NCBI RefSeq assembly: GCF_013409305.1
Contig: NZ_JACBZJ010000001.1
Location: 2,976,001-3,040,000 of the forward strand
DNA length: 64,000 nucleotides
Source: Cellulomonas soli
GTDB lineage: Bacteria; Actinomycetota; Actinomycetes; Actinomycetales; Cellulomonadaceae
Direction: 5' to 3'
In this document: positions 17,460 to 26,851 of the stretch, one piece after another
Layout: each line of letters opens with the position of its first letter
Position numbering within the stretch: position 1 is the stretch's first letter
Translations under genes and position numbers: made by a program
Notes under the pieces: model-generated
What the model saw: the letters and a program-made list of their open reading frames with translations, nothing else
The model's database searches: none
What the model was told of the DNA's origin: nothing

Positions 17460-18356
17460 GGTCGCGATGTCGTCGCAGGAGGCCAGCAGTCGCGCCCGGA
17501 GCGGGTTCGAGCGGGCGGCGTACTCGCGCTGCAGGCGCACGTACTCGGCCTTGCCGGTCGGGGTCTCGATCGCGATGGGCTCGAGCCCGTACGACGTCAC
17601 GTCGTAGGGCGACGCCTGCATGTCGGTCCTACGGATCCGCCCCGCGAGCTCGAAGCAGTCGAGGAGCAGCGCGCCGGGAACCAGCGGGCCGAGCTTGAGC
17701 GCCCACTTGTAGAGGTCCATGGTGGCGTGCAGGCACCCCGGCTGCTCGTCGGCGACCTGCGTCTGCCGCGTGGGTTGCAGCGAGTTGCGTGCGACGGCCT
17801 CGGGGGTGAAGAACCGGAAGGCGTCGACGTGCGAGCAGCGGATCCGGTGCTGCTCGACGACCGCGTCGGTGCCAGCCGCACCCAGGCGCAGGGGGAGCGG
17901 GTGCCGGTGCTCGCCGTCGGGCTCGCGGTAGACCATGGCCCACTCGTGCAGCCCGAAGCACCCGGTGAAGGCCGGGCGGGCGGCGGTGGCGGTGAGCAGC
18001 GTGCGGACGAACCGGACGGTGTCGCCGCGCGCCGCGAGGTAGGAGTCGACGTCGAGGGTCACGGCACCGTCCGGTGCGGTGCGGTACCAGCGCCACCCGG
18101 CGTGCGGGGCCGGGCCGTCCGCCCCGGGCGCGAGCGCGGTCCCGGCTCCGGGGTGCCAGCGGCGCAGCTGGGCGGGCTTGGTCGGGTAGTACTCGTAGAG
18201 GAAGTCCTCGATCGCGTGCCGTTCGTGGCGCGAGCGGCGCTCGCGGTGACCGGCGGTCAGCGCGTCGGCCCGGGCGGCGTGCGCGGCGGCCCGGGCCTGC
18301 CAGGTCGCGGGGTCGAGCACGGCCGCGACCCCGGGTGTCGCGGCGGGGGAGGTCAT
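17439..18356 (-). CDS. Conserved actinobacterial protein, often annotated as 3-methyladenine DNA glycosylase
   Basis: 305 residues, cytosolic. HAIEDFLYEYYPTKPAQLRRWHPG (48-71) is the block I associate with proteins carried in databases as 3-methyladenine DNA glycosylase; I see no helix-hairpin-helix or other proof of that activity, so the name is tentative. Other conserved-looking blocks are CFGLHEWAMVYRE, RCSHVDAFRFFTPEA and QPGCLHATMDLYKWALKL, rich in His and aromatic residues. ATG 18356 lies 4 bases after the stop of the upstream membrane protein gene, so they form an operon. Its 3' end overlaps the convergent STAND-LuxR gene by 21 bases. Confidence 0.7.
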   Translation of the reverse strand: MTSPAATPGVAAVLDPATWQARAAAHAARADALTAGHRERRSRHERHAIEDFLYEYYPTKPAQLRRWHPGAGTALAPGADGPAPHAGWRWYRTAPDGAVTLDVDSYLAARGDTVRFVRTLLTATAARPAFTGCFGLHEWAMVYREPDGEHRHPLPLRLGAAGTDAVVEQHRIRCSHVDAFRFFTPEAVARNSLQPTRQTQVADEQPGCLHATMDLYKWALKLGPLVPGALLLDCFELAGRIRRTDMQASPYDVTSYGLEPIAIETPTGKAEYVRLQREYAARSNPLRARLLASCDDIATSPVLSP

Positions 18357-18360
18357 GGGG

Positions 18361-19416
18361 TCAGGGTAGGCGGCCGGGCCGTTCGGGCAGCGCGTCGGGG
18401 GCGAGGTCGGCCGCCCAGGTCGAGGCCGCGTGCAGCGCCCGCTCGAGCGGTCCCCGGCCGAGCCGACGACGCCACGCCCAGCACCCGAGGACGATGACGC
18501 CGACGAACCACAGCCACCAGCCGAGCGAGGTGTCCCAGACGATCCACGGCCCGACGACGGCGATGGCGACCAGGTGCGCGGTGTAGGCGGTGAGCGCGAG
18601 CGCACCGGTGGCGGCCAGCGGGGACAGGGTCCGGGGCCAGCGGTCGGCGGCGACGAGCGCGGCGGCGAGCACGAGCAGCGCGACACCGGTGTTGCCCACG
18701 ACCTCGAACGTCGTCGAACTGTGCGGCTCGCTCGTGGCCAGCGGCGTCGGCAGCCCGAGGACGTGCAGCGCGACCCACGACCCGCCGTGCCCGAGCACGA
18801 CGAGACCCAGGCCGAGCACCGCACCGGCGCGGCGCAGCCGGGTGGAGCGCAGGTCGGACCGGCCGATCGCGAGCCCGGCGAGCACGTACGCCATCCACAC
18901 GGCGGCCGGGTAGTAGTGCCCGACGACGACGTCGGCAAGGGTCTGCGGGGACCCTGCTGACAGCTCCGGCAGCCGCGGCTGGGCCCACTGGACGACGAGC
19001 GGTCCGAGGAGCGCGACCACGGCGGCCGCGGTGACGAGCGCCGACCGTGACCAGGTGAGGGCGACGACGCCGAGCGCGAAGTAGACGGCGTAGGACGTGA
19101 GGATGATCGCGATGGGCACGTCGAGCAGCACGAGCGCCTGGCCGAGGGCGAGCAGCAGCCCGCCGCGCACGAGGATCCGCAGCCGGGCCTGCACGAGCCG
19201 GGTGCCCTGCACCGGGTCGGTCCCGCCGGACAGCAGCCCGAGCCCGACGCCGGCGAGCACGACGAACAGGGCGGCGGACCGTCCGTCCGCCAGCTGGGAG
19301 AACCCGCCGGGCGGGATCGGCCCGTGGTCGTCCGGGCCGACGTGCGCGGTGACCATGCCCAGCACGGCGATCCCGCGGGCGACGTCGACCCCCTCGATCC
19401 GGCGCATGGCGGACAT
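18361..19416 (-). CDS. DUF1624/DUF418-type membrane protein (acyltransferase-like)
   Basis: 351 residues with about ten transmembrane segments. RIEGVDVARGIAVLGMVTAH at the N-terminus is the signature of the heparan-alpha-glucosaminide N-acetyltransferase-like (DUF1624) domain; the C-terminal helices around TGALALTAYTAHLVAIAV match DUF418. Members are thought to acylate cell-surface sugars, but most are uncharacterised. ATG 19416 is chosen; ATG 19407 is the next option. It heads a two-gene operon with the putative glycosylase. The 5' end is divergent from the methyltransferase, 116 bases away. Confidence 0.82.
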   Translation of the reverse strand: MSAMRRIEGVDVARGIAVLGMVTAHVGPDDHGPIPPGGFSQLADGRSAALFVVLAGVGLGLLSGGTDPVQGTRLVQARLRILVRGGLLLALGQALVLLDVPIAIILTSYAVYFALGVVALTWSRSALVTAAAVVALLGPLVVQWAQPRLPELSAGSPQTLADVVVGHYYPAAVWMAYVLAGLAIGRSDLRSTRLRRAGAVLGLGLVVLGHGGSWVALHVLGLPTPLATSEPHSSTTFEVVGNTGVALLVLAAALVAADRWPRTLSPLAATGALALTAYTAHLVAIAVVGPWIVWDTSLGWWLWFVGVIVLGCWAWRRRLGRGPLERALHAASTWAADLAPDALPERPGRLP

Positions 19417-19532
19417 GCTACGGAGCGGGGCGTGCGGCGGGGGTGATTCGGCGCACACCCGTGCGTCTCGCATCGCGGTCACCGAGGGTCCGACCCTTGG
19501 ACCCGAGGCCCCTCACCTGCTTACAGTGTCGT

Positions 19533-20348
19533 GTGAACTCCCCGTCCCGCCCCGGCGTCTACACGCACGGTCACCACGAGAGCGTGCTGCGCTCGCACCG
19601 CTGGCGCACCGCCGAGAACTCCGCCGCCTACCTGCTGCCGTCCTTGCGGCCAGGTCAGAGCCTGCTCGACGTGGGCTGCGGGCCCGGGAACCTCACCGTC
19701 GACCTCGCGCGTCGCATCGCTCCGGGTGAGGTCGTCGGGGTCGACGCCTCCGGCGCCGTCATCGAGCTCGCCCAGGCCGAGAACGCCGACGAGCCGCACG
19801 TGCGGTTCGAGGTCGCCGACGTCTACGAGCTGCCGTTCGCCGACGGCACGTTCGACGTCGTGCACGCCCACCAGGTCCTCCAGCACCTGGCCGACCCCGT
19901 CCTCGCGCTGCGCGAGATGCGCCGCGTCACCCGCCCCGGCGGCATCGTGGCCGTGCGCGACGCCGACTACGCCGGCATGACCTGGTTCCCGCCGTCGCAC
20001 GGCCTCGACGAGTGGCGCGAGCTCTACCACGAGGTCACCGAGGCCAACGGGCACGAGGCCGACGCCGGCCGTCACCTGCTGTCCTGGGTCCGCGAGGCCG
20101 GCTACGACCCCGAGGGCATCACGCCCGGGGCCGGCGCCTGGTGCTACGCCAGCCCGGAGGACCGCACCTGGTGGGCCGGACTGTGGGCGGACCGCATCGT
20201 GCAGTCGACGTTCGCCGCCCAGGCGCTCGCGCACGGGCTGGCCGACGAGGTCGGGCTCGAGCTGCTCGCCGACGCCTGGCGCGAGTGGGGCCACCAGCCC
20301 GACGCGTGGTTCGCGATCCTGCACGGCGAGGTCGTCGCGCGCGTCTGA
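19533..20348 (+). CDS. Class I SAM-dependent methyltransferase
   Basis: 271 residues. Motif I is LLDVGCGPGNLTVDLA (about 45-60), motif II VVGVDASGAVIELA, then VRFEVADVYELPFADGTFDVVHAHQVLQHL and RPGGIVAVRDADY, typical of the UbiE/Methyltransf_11 group. The C-terminal region, rich in Trp and Glu, probably binds the acceptor, which is unknown. GTG 19533 has TACAGT (19522-19527) 5 bases upstream, pointing to a leaderless transcript; the longer frame to 19443 reads through that promoter. The next gene follows after 13 bases but has its own -10. Confidence 0.86.
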   Translation: MNSPSRPGVYTHGHHESVLRSHRWRTAENSAAYLLPSLRPGQSLLDVGCGPGNLTVDLARRIAPGEVVGVDASGAVIELAQAENADEPHVRFEVADVYELPFADGTFDVVHAHQVLQHLADPVLALREMRRVTRPGGIVAVRDADYAGMTWFPPSHGLDEWRELYHEVTEANGHEADAGRHLLSWVREAGYDPEGITPGAGAWCYASPEDRTWWAGLWADRIVQSTFAAQALAHGLADEVGLELLADAWREWGHQPDAWFAILHGEVVARV

Positions 20349-20361
20349 CTACCCTGGTCAC

Positions 20362-21147
20362 GTGCGCATCGCGAGGTTCACCACCGGCAACGACCCCCGC
20401 TACGCCCTCGTCGAGGGCGAACCCGGGTCCGAGGAGCTCGTCGTCATCAGCGGCGACCCCATCTACACCCCGGTCCAGCCGACCGGCGAACGGCTCCGCC
20501 TCGACCAGGACGGCGTGCGCCTGCTGGCGCCCGTGATCCCGCGCTCGAAGATCATCGGCGTGGGCCGCAACTACGCCGACCACGCCGCCGAGCACGGCCA
20601 CGAGGTGCCCGCGCAGCCGCTGCTGTTCCTCAAGCCGAACACCTCCGTGATCGGCCCGGACGACCCGATCGTGCTGCCCGACTGGACCGAGCACGTCGAG
20701 CACGAGGCCGAGCTGGCCGTCGTGATCGGCAAGGTCACCAAGGACGTGCGCCCCGACAAGGCGCTCGACCAGGTCTTCGGGTTCACGGTCGCCAACGACG
20801 TCACCGCGCGTGACATCCAGCGCTCCGACCTGCAGTGGACCCGGGCCAAGGGGTTCGACACGTCGTGCCCGATCGGCCCGTGGATCGTGCCGGGGCTCGA
20901 CGTCGACGACCTGGCCGTGCGTGCGCGGGTCAACGGGGTCACCACGCAGGACGGTCGCACGTCGCAGATGGTCTTCGACGTCGCCTACCTGATCTCGTAC
21001 GTCTCGGAGGTGTTCACGCTGCTGCCCGGCGACGTGATCCTCACCGGCACGCCCGCCGGGGTCAGCCCGATCGTGGCGCGCGACGTCGTCGAGGTCGAGG
21101 TCGAGGACATCGGCACGCTGCGCAACCCGGTGCTGCGCCGCTCCTGA
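20362..21147 (+). CDS. Fumarylacetoacetate hydrolase-family protein
   Basis: 261 residues. The FAH catalytic fold is clear: KIIGVGRNYADHAAEHG, the metal ligands E115 and E117 in HEAELAVVIG, D146 in NDVTARDIQ and K163 after DLQWTRAKGFDTSCPIGPWIV. The family hydrolyses or decarboxylates acylpyruvates and catechol-pathway keto acids; actinobacterial members of this length are often acylpyruvase-like, and the substrate is uncertain. GTG 20362 follows TACCCT (20350-20355) by 6 bases, a leaderless-type start. Convergent with the YrhK-like gene, 5 bases apart. Confidence 0.88.
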   Translation: MRIARFTTGNDPRYALVEGEPGSEELVVISGDPIYTPVQPTGERLRLDQDGVRLLAPVIPRSKIIGVGRNYADHAAEHGHEVPAQPLLFLKPNTSVIGPDDPIVLPDWTEHVEHEAELAVVIGKVTKDVRPDKALDQVFGFTVANDVTARDIQRSDLQWTRAKGFDTSCPIGPWIVPGLDVDDLAVRARVNGVTTQDGRTSQMVFDVAYLISYVSEVFTLLPGDVILTGTPAGVSPIVARDVVEVEVEDIGTLRNPVLRRS

Positions 21148-21152
21148 GCCCG

Positions 21153-21884
21153 TCAGCCGGTCGGCGCGCGCTGCTCCTGCTGGTCGGGCACGAGCAGCAC
21201 GGCCCCGACGAGGAAGCAGACGCCGCCGACGAACGTGCCGAGGTTCGCCAGAGCGGCGTCGCGCAGCTCCCCGGACGGCACGTACTTCGCAGCGACGGCC
21301 GAGACCCCGAACGCGACCGATCCGACCAGGTTGAGCGTGGCGACCGCCCAGGTCAGGTCGCGCGGCCGCCACGCGACCCACGGTCGGGCCACGTCGGCGA
21401 ACGCGAGCGCGCTCGCCACGAGGAACGCGACCGACCCCAGCGCGTCGGGCGCCCAGACGCGTCGCTGCGCCTCGTCGAGGGTGAGCGAGGCGTCGAGCGC
21501 GGCGAACGTGGAGACGTTGAACAGCACGGTTCCCGCGAGCTGGACCGTGCCCGCCCACCACGCCGGACGGTCGAGCGCGCGCACGTGGTGCCGCCACCGC
21601 GCGGCGGCCAGCGGGCGGGCTTCGGCACGCACGACGCCGAGCGAGATCAGCACCTGCAGCAGGGCGGCGAGCGTGAAGAAGACCGACCCGATCGCGTACG
21701 TCCAGCAGTCGGCCTGCACACCGACGAGCGAGGCGTAACCGGGTGTCGCGCCGAGGACGAAGCACGTGGAACCCAGCGCGAACAGCGCCGCCACCTGCCA
21801 GTCGGCGCGACCCGGCGTCCACCAGCGCACACGGACGTGCGCGGCGTCCCCCGTCGTCGGCGAGCGACCCTCGTCCGCGTCCAT
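21153..21884 (-). CDS. YrhK-like membrane protein
   Basis: 243 residues with six to seven hydrophobic segments. WQVAALFALGSTCFVLGATPGY and DCWTYAIGSVFFTLAALLQVL form the paired-helix unit seen in YrhK-domain proteins, and a related second unit appears at PDALGSVAFLVASALAF and NLGTFVGGVCFLVGAVLL. Function unknown. The ATG at 21884 is 10 bases after the gadB stop (21895) on the same strand, so the two are probably cotranscribed. Confidence 0.75.
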   Translation of the reverse strand: MDADEGRSPTTGDAAHVRVRWWTPGRADWQVAALFALGSTCFVLGATPGYASLVGVQADCWTYAIGSVFFTLAALLQVLISLGVVRAEARPLAAARWRHHVRALDRPAWWAGTVQLAGTVLFNVSTFAALDASLTLDEAQRRVWAPDALGSVAFLVASALAFADVARPWVAWRPRDLTWAVATLNLVGSVAFGVSAVAAKYVPSGELRDAALANLGTFVGGVCFLVGAVLLVPDQQEQRAPTG

Positions 21885-21894
21885 CGGTGCGCGC

Positions 21895-23295
21895 CTACAG
21901 GTGGCTGAACCCGCTGGACTCCTCGGGCGTCATCGACACCGTGACGGGGTGCCTGCTGAAGTGCCCGACGGCCTCCTCGAAGTCCGCCAGCAGGAGCTCC
22001 ACGAGGTCACGGCTGACGTCCTGCCGGACGAGGACCCGCTGCACCGCGATGCCGCTCACCGCGCCGGTGAGCGGGTACGCGGGCACCTGCCAGCCCTTGG
22101 TCCGCAGACGGTCTGCGACGTCGTACAGCGTGAAGCCGGGGTCGACGCCCTCCCGGATGCGCCACGCGACGGCGGGGATGGCCGACTGCTGGTCGCCGGC
22201 GCAGACCAGGTCGAACGGGCCCAGGCGGGGGATCGCGTCGGCGAGGACCGTGCAGTTGTCGTAGGCGGCCTGGTGCAGGTCGCGATAGCCGGTCCGCCCG
22301 AGGCGCACGAAGTCGTAGTACTGCGCGACGATCTGCCCTGCCGGGCGGGAGAAGTTCACCTGGAACACGGGCATGTCCCCGCCCAGGTAGCTGACGTGGA
22401 AGATCAGGTCGTCGGGCAGCTCGGCGACGTCGCGCCAGACCACCCAGCCCACGCCGAGGGGTGCGAGCCCGAACTTGTGCCCCGACGTGCTGATCGACTT
22501 CACGCGCGGCAGCCGGAAGTCCCACACCAGGTCGGGGGCGCAGAACGGGGCGAGGAACCCGCCGCTGGCGGCGTCCACGTGCAGGTCGACGTCGAGCCCG
22601 GTGCGCGCCTGCAGGTCGTCCAGTGCGGCGGCGAGCGCGGCGACGGGTTCGTAGCTGCCCGTGTACGTCACGCCGAGCGTGGGGACCACGACGATCGTGT
22701 TCTCGTCGACGCGCTCGAGCATGTCCTCGGGCGTCATCTCGTAGTGCCCCTCGGACATCGGCACCTCGCGGATCTCGACGTCCCAGTACCGGGCGAACTT
22801 GTGCCACACCACCTGGACGGGCCCGCACACCATGTTGGGCCGATCGGTCGGCTTGCCCCCGGCCTGACGCCGGGCCCGCCAGCGCCACTTGGCGGCCATG
22901 CCGGCGAGCATGCAGGCCTCCGACGAGCCGATGCCGGAGGTGCCGATCGTCGTCTGCGACGCCGGCGCGTGCCACAGGTCGGCGAGCATGTGCACGCAGC
23001 GGCGCTCGAGCTCGGCCGTCATCGGGTACTCGTCCTTGTCGATGAGGTTCTTGTCGATGCACAGCGCCATGAGCGCCTTGACCTCGGGCTCCTCCCAGGT
23101 CTGGCAGAACGTCGCGAGGTTCTGCCGGGCGTTGCCGTCGAGCATGAGCTCGTCGTGCACCGCCTGGTAGGCCGCGGCGGGCGGCATGGTGCCTTCGGGG
23201 AAGGCGTACTTCGGCAGGGTCCGGGCGAGCCCGGCCTCGGCGAAGAGCGAGTCGTTCGCGTCCCCAGGACGCGGTGCGCGGTCGTGGAGTGCCAT
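21895..23295 (-). CDS. gadB: Glutamate decarboxylase
   Basis: 466 residues, the same length as E. coli GadB. It converts glutamate and a proton to GABA and CO2 in the cytosol and serves acid resistance or GABA metabolism. The PLP lysine is K274 in STSGHKFGLAPLGVGW. IGTSGIGSSEACMLAGMA binds the cofactor phosphate, and VDLHVDAASGGFLAPF carries the cofactor aspartate and alanine. The N-terminal TLPKYAFPEG is typical of the family. I see no GadC antiporter next to it; a YrhK-like membrane protein follows instead. Divergent from gltX with 109 bases between starts. Confidence 0.95.
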   Translation of the reverse strand: MALHDRAPRPGDANDSLFAEAGLARTLPKYAFPEGTMPPAAAYQAVHDELMLDGNARQNLATFCQTWEEPEVKALMALCIDKNLIDKDEYPMTAELERRCVHMLADLWHAPASQTTIGTSGIGSSEACMLAGMAAKWRWRARRQAGGKPTDRPNMVCGPVQVVWHKFARYWDVEIREVPMSEGHYEMTPEDMLERVDENTIVVVPTLGVTYTGSYEPVAALAAALDDLQARTGLDVDLHVDAASGGFLAPFCAPDLVWDFRLPRVKSISTSGHKFGLAPLGVGWVVWRDVAELPDDLIFHVSYLGGDMPVFQVNFSRPAGQIVAQYYDFVRLGRTGYRDLHQAAYDNCTVLADAIPRLGPFDLVCAGDQQSAIPAVAWRIREGVDPGFTLYDVADRLRTKGWQVPAYPLTGAVSGIAVQRVLVRQDVSRDLVELLLADFEEAVGHFSRHPVTVSMTPEESSGFSHL

Positions 23296-23404
23296 CCGGC
23301 CACTGTCGCAGCACCGTCCGGGGCGCGCGCGCCGGGAGCGCGGCGGCCCGCGCCGAGGGTCGTGCCTGACGGTCGGCGCCGTGCACCGCAACTAGGCTTG
23401 GCCG

Positions 23405-24922
23405 GTGACCTCCACCACCCCTGGCTCGTCCCCGGTCCGCGTCCGCTTCTGCCCGTCGCCGACGGGCACCCCGCACGTCGGCCTCATCCGCACCGCGCTG
23501 TTCAACTGGGCGTACGCGCGGCACGTCGGCGGCACGTTCGTGTTCCGCATCGAGGACACCGACCCGGCGCGCGACTCCGAGGAGAGCTACCAGCAGCTGC
23601 TCGAGGCGCTGCGCTGGCTCGGCATGGACTGGGACGAGGGTGTCGAGGTCGGTGGCCCGCACGAGCCGTACCGGCAGTCGCAGCGCATGGACCTGTACCG
23701 CGATGTCGCGCGCCGGCTGCTCGAGGGTGGATACGCCTACGAGTCGTTCTCGACGCCGGAGGAGATCGAGGCCCGTCACCGTGCCGCGGGGCGCGACCCC
23801 AAGCTCGGCTACGACGGCTTCGACCGCGACCTGACCGCCGAGCAGAAGGCCGCCTACCTGGCTGAGGGCCGCGAGCCCGTGCTGCGCCTGCGCATGCCCG
23901 ACGAGGACGTCACCTTCACCGACCTGGTGCGCGGCGACGTCACCTTCAAGGCCGGCTCGGTGCCCGACTACGTCATCGTCCGCGGCAACGGCTTCCCGCT
24001 GTACACGCTGGTCAACCCCATCGACGACGCCCTCATGGGCATCACGCACGTGCTGCGCGGCGAGGACCTGCTCTCCTCGACCCCCCGCCAGGTCGTGCTC
24101 TACCGTGCGCTGCTCGAGCTCGGCGTCGCCACCGTGCTGCCCGTGTTCGGGCACCTGCCGTACGTCATGGGCGAGGGCAACAAGAAGCTCTCGAAGCGCG
24201 ACCCCGAGTCCAACCTGTTCCTGCACCGCCAGCGCGGCTTCACGCCCGAGGGCCTGCTGAACTACCTGGCGCTGCTGGGCTGGTCCATCGCGCCGGACCG
24301 TGACGTCTTCTCCGTCGAGGAGATGGTCGGCGCCTTCGACGTCGCCGACGTCAACCCGAACCCGGCCCGGTTCGACCTGAAGAAGGCCGAGGCGATCAAC
24401 GCCGCGCACCTGCGGCTGCTGGCGCCCGAGGAGTTCCGCGACCGCCTCGTGCCGTACCTGCACGCCGGCGGTCTCGTGCTCGTCGACTCCTACGCCGACC
24501 TGCCGGCGCAGCAGCGCGCGCTGCTGGACGCCGCGGCCCCGCTGGTGCAGGAGCGCATGACCTTGCTCGGTGAGGCGGTCGGCATGCTCGGCTTCCTGTT
24601 CGTCGCCGACGACGCGGTCGAGGTCGCCGAGGACGCGCGCGGTGCTCTGCGCGAGGAGTCGCCCGCGGTGCTCGACGCCTCCCTCGTCGCTCTCGGTGCG
24701 CTCCCTGCCGACGGCTTCACGACGGCGGCCACGCAGGAGGTCCTGCAGGCCGCGCTGGTCGACGGCCCCGACGGCCTGGGCATCAAGCCGCGGTTCGCCT
24801 ACACGCCCCTGCGCGTCGCGCTGACGGGTCGTCGGGTGTCGCCGCCCCTGTTCGAGTCCATGGAGATCCTCGGCAAGGACGCCACGCTCGCCCGCATCGC
24901 GGCGCTGCGGTCGACCCTGTGA
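23405..24922 (+). CDS. gltX: Glutamate--tRNA ligase
   Basis: 505 residues, class I aminoacyl-tRNA synthetase. The HIGH-type motif is PHVG at 23-26 ([20 protein letters not shown]), and KKLSKR is at 260-265. It charges tRNA-Glu, a gene for which (CTC anticodon) lies 2 kb downstream. Actinobacteria normally also charge tRNA-Gln with this enzyme and then amidate it through GatCAB. GTG 23405 has TAGGCT (23393-23398) 6 bases upstream, so the transcript is probably leaderless. Its stop overlaps the next start by 4 bases (GTGA). Confidence 0.97.
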   Translation: MTSTTPGSSPVRVRFCPSPTGTPHVGLIRTALFNWAYARHVGGTFVFRIEDTDPARDSEESYQQLLEALRWLGMDWDEGVEVGGPHEPYRQSQRMDLYRDVARRLLEGGYAYESFSTPEEIEARHRAAGRDPKLGYDGFDRDLTAEQKAAYLAEGREPVLRLRMPDEDVTFTDLVRGDVTFKAGSVPDYVIVRGNGFPLYTLVNPIDDALMGITHVLRGEDLLSSTPRQVVLYRALLELGVATVLPVFGHLPYVMGEGNKKLSKRDPESNLFLHRQRGFTPEGLLNYLALLGWSIAPDRDVFSVEEMVGAFDVADVNPNPARFDLKKAEAINAAHLRLLAPEEFRDRLVPYLHAGGLVLVDSYADLPAQQRALLDAAAPLVQERMTLLGEAVGMLGFLFVADDAVEVAEDARGALREESPAVLDASLVALGALPADGFTTAATQEVLQAALVDGPDGLGIKPRFAYTPLRVALTGRRVSPPLFESMEILGKDATLARIAALRSTL

Positions 24923-25710
24923 CGGCACCGCTGGACCCGGGGGCCGGGGCGACGGGGCACCGAGGCGTGCTCGCCGGGCTCGTCGACGGGGTGCTGTTCG
25001 ACGTCGACGACACGCTCGTGACCACGCGTGACGCGTTCGCGAGGGCCATCGACGCGGTGGCGGTGCAGTACCTGCCGCACGTGCCGCCCGAGGCCCGCCC
25101 GGCCGTGCTGGCGCTGTGGCGGGAGGACCCGGACGGGTACTACCGGGCGTACACGCGTGGCGAGCTGACGTTCGACGAGCAGCGCATGCGCCGGGCGAAC
25201 CAGCTGCAGGCGCGGTTCGGTGGCGACGCGCTCGACGAGGCGGGCTACCGGGCGTGGCTGTCGGTGTTCTGGTCGGCCTTCGAGGAGGGCTGGCAGGGGC
25301 ACGGGGACGCGCCCGGGCTGCTCGACCGGCTCGAGGCCGCCGGGATCGCCGTCGGTGCCCTCTCGAACGCCTCCACGACGCTGCAGACCTCCAAGCTGGC
25401 CCGTGCGGACCTGCTGCGCGTGCCGATGCTCGTCGGCGTCGACACCCTGGGCTTCGGCAAGCCCGACCCCCGGGTGTTCCTCGAGGCGTGCCGCCTGCTC
25501 GGCACGGACCCGGCCCGCACGGTGTACGTCGGCGACGAGCTCGACGTCGACGCCCGGGGTGCACGCGACGCGGGCCTGATCGGTGCGTGGCTGGACCGGC
25601 CGGGGGAGCGGCGCGGCGGCGCGCACCCCGAGGACCCGGACGACGCACGCGCCTCGGGCGTCCTGGTGGTCGGCTCGCTCACCGACCTCGGTGACGCGCT
25701 CGGCGTCTGA
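24919..25710 (+). CDS. HAD-superfamily hydrolase
   Basis: 263 residues. The HAD motifs are in order: motif I DVDDTLV (nucleophile and acid/base aspartates), a helical cap (about 45-125), motif II LSNAS, motif III lysine in [13 protein letters not shown] and motif [16 protein letters not shown]. It is a subclass I phosphatase of unknown substrate. The GTG start overlaps the gltX stop, so it is translationally coupled to it, an arrangement common in Micrococcales. Confidence 0.9.
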   Translation: MTAPLDPGAGATGHRGVLAGLVDGVLFDVDDTLVTTRDAFARAIDAVAVQYLPHVPPEARPAVLALWREDPDGYYRAYTRGELTFDEQRMRRANQLQARFGGDALDEAGYRAWLSVFWSAFEEGWQGHGDAPGLLDRLEAAGIAVGALSNASTTLQTSKLARADLLRVPMLVGVDTLGFGKPDPRVFLEACRLLGTDPARTVYVGDELDVDARGARDAGLIGAWLDRPGERRGGAHPEDPDDARASGVLVVGSLTDLGDALGV

Positions 25711-25750
25711 ACCTTCCGGACGCGACGCGTCCTGAGCCCGCCGACGTGCC

Positions 25751-26491
25751 TCAGCGGCGTGTCCGGGCACGCCAGCAGCGTGTCAGGTAAGGCAGCTCGA
25801 CGCGCTCGCGCCCACGCAGGTGCGGATGCGTGGCGACGAGCTCGTCGACCGCGTCCAGCAGGGCGTCACGGTCGGCGTCGGGCAGCGTCAGCAGGTGCGA
25901 GCGGCTCGCTGCGAGCGCGCGCAGCGCGGCGGGGGCGATCTCGTCGTGCCACCGGATCGTGGTGTGCTCGGTGGGCTCGAACTGCGGCCCGAGCGAGGGG
26001 CTGCGGTGGCTGGGTTCGAGGTCGTCGCCGCGGTGGATGATCTCGGTGAACGCGGCGACCCAGTCGACGTCGGGGTCGCGGACGTTCCACAGCACCGCCA
26101 GGGTCCCTCCCGGCCGCAGCACGCGCGCGATCTCGGCGGAGGCGGCCGTCTCGTCGAACCAGTGCCAGGCCTGGGCGACGGTGACCACGTCGGCCACGCC
26201 GTCGGGCAGCCCGGTCCGCTCGGCCGAGCCGGGGCGTGCCTCGACGCCGGGGACGGCAGCGAGCAGCTCTCCACGCATCGCGTCGGAGGGCTCGAGGGCG
26301 GTGACGTGCAGGCCCAGCTCGGCGAGCCGTGCGGTGAGCTTGCCGGTGCCCGCGGCGAGGTCCACGGCGTCGCGCGCGCCGGGCGGCACGCACCACCGGA
26401 CGGCCTCGGCCGGGTAGGTCGGTCGGGTGGCCTGGTAGACGGCTGCACCGCGTTCGAAGGACGCGGCGCGTGCGGTGCGGTCGGCGTCCAT
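25751..26491 (-). CDS. SAM-dependent methyltransferase (Methyltransf_11 type)
   Basis: 246 residues. FERGAAVYQATRPTYPAEAV at the N-terminus and VDLAAGTGKLTARLAELG (motif I) are typical of a common bacterial class I methyltransferase group; then VTVAQAWHWFD and RVLRPGGTLAVLWN. The acceptor is unknown. ATG 26491 has the ribosome site GTGGAGG a few bases upstream. It is convergent with the HAD gene. A short inverted repeat (GGACGC 25718-25723, GCGTCC 25727-25732) lies between their ends and may be a weak terminator. Confidence 0.88.
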   Translation of the reverse strand: MDADRTARAASFERGAAVYQATRPTYPAEAVRWCVPPGARDAVDLAAGTGKLTARLAELGLHVTALEPSDAMRGELLAAVPGVEARPGSAERTGLPDGVADVVTVAQAWHWFDETAASAEIARVLRPGGTLAVLWNVRDPDVDWVAAFTEIIHRGDDLEPSHRSPSLGPQFEPTEHTTIRWHDEIAPAALRALAASRSHLLTLPDADRDALLDAVDELVATHPHLRGRERVELPYLTRCWRARTRR

Positions 26492-26647
26492 GCCTCCACG
26501 GTGCCACGCGGGTCAAGGGTCGCGCCTGGCGGACGTGTCGTTGGTCACGAACGGCGGTGTCGGCCCTGGTCATCCCCGTCCTGGGGCCGTCCCGCAGGCG
26601 GACGGGAGCCGGTCGGCGGGTGCCAGTTGGACCCGCACGCCACCGCT

Positions 26648-26661
26648 CGGGTAGTGTTCTC
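26648..26661 (+). promoter_or_regulatory. Probable -10 region for tRNA-Gln
   Basis: CGGGTAGTGTTCTC contains the hexamer TAGTGT (26652-26657). The same 14-base block recurs with one change upstream of tRNA-Glu (26852-26865), which supports it being a promoter. A G/C-rich hairpin (26691-26712) follows before the tRNA. Confidence 0.5.
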
Positions 26662-26730
26662 CGGCGGTAGGACGTCCGGAAACGGCGGCTCCGCTGCCCC
26701 CCGGGGGAGCGGTCTGCGACCCCCGGAAGT

Positions 26731-26748
26731 CATACCCCATGGGGTATG
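26731..26748. repeat. 18-base palindrome at the 5' end of tRNA-Gln
   Basis: CATACCCCATGGGGTATG is a perfect palindrome whose right half is the first nine bases of the tRNA. In the precursor RNA, bases 26731-26739 could pair with the 5' acceptor strand in competition with the mature acceptor stem. Confidence 0.8.
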
Positions 26749-26811
26749 GTGTAATTGGCAGCACGACTGGTTCTGGTCCAGTTAGTCTAGGTTCGAGTCC
26801 TGGTACCCCAG
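26740..26811 (+). tRNA. tRNA-Gln (CTG anticodon)
   Basis: 72 bases. The acceptor stem TGGGGTA pairs with TACCCCA and G is the discriminator. The anticodon arm ACTGG-TTCTGGT-CCAGT gives anticodon CTG, and the T arm contains GTTCGAGTC. The 3' CCA is not encoded. It has its own promoter-like element and is followed within 100 bases by tRNA-Glu. Confidence 0.96.
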
Positions 26812-26851
26812 CGCGAGACCGCTGGCCGTTGGTCCGAGTCACTCGGAGCAT

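Noticed and set aside
22007..25648. A 1213-codon minus-strand frame under gltX and the HAD gene
   Set aside because: Composition is Arg/Ala/Gly/Pro only and it lies antisense or out of frame to gadB, gltX and the HAD gene, all of which carry clear motifs.
26691..26712. GC-rich hairpin between the tRNA-Gln -10 and the tRNA as a terminator
   Set aside because: It lies downstream of the probable tRNA promoter and has a bulge; terminating there would silence the tRNA. It may just be leader structure.
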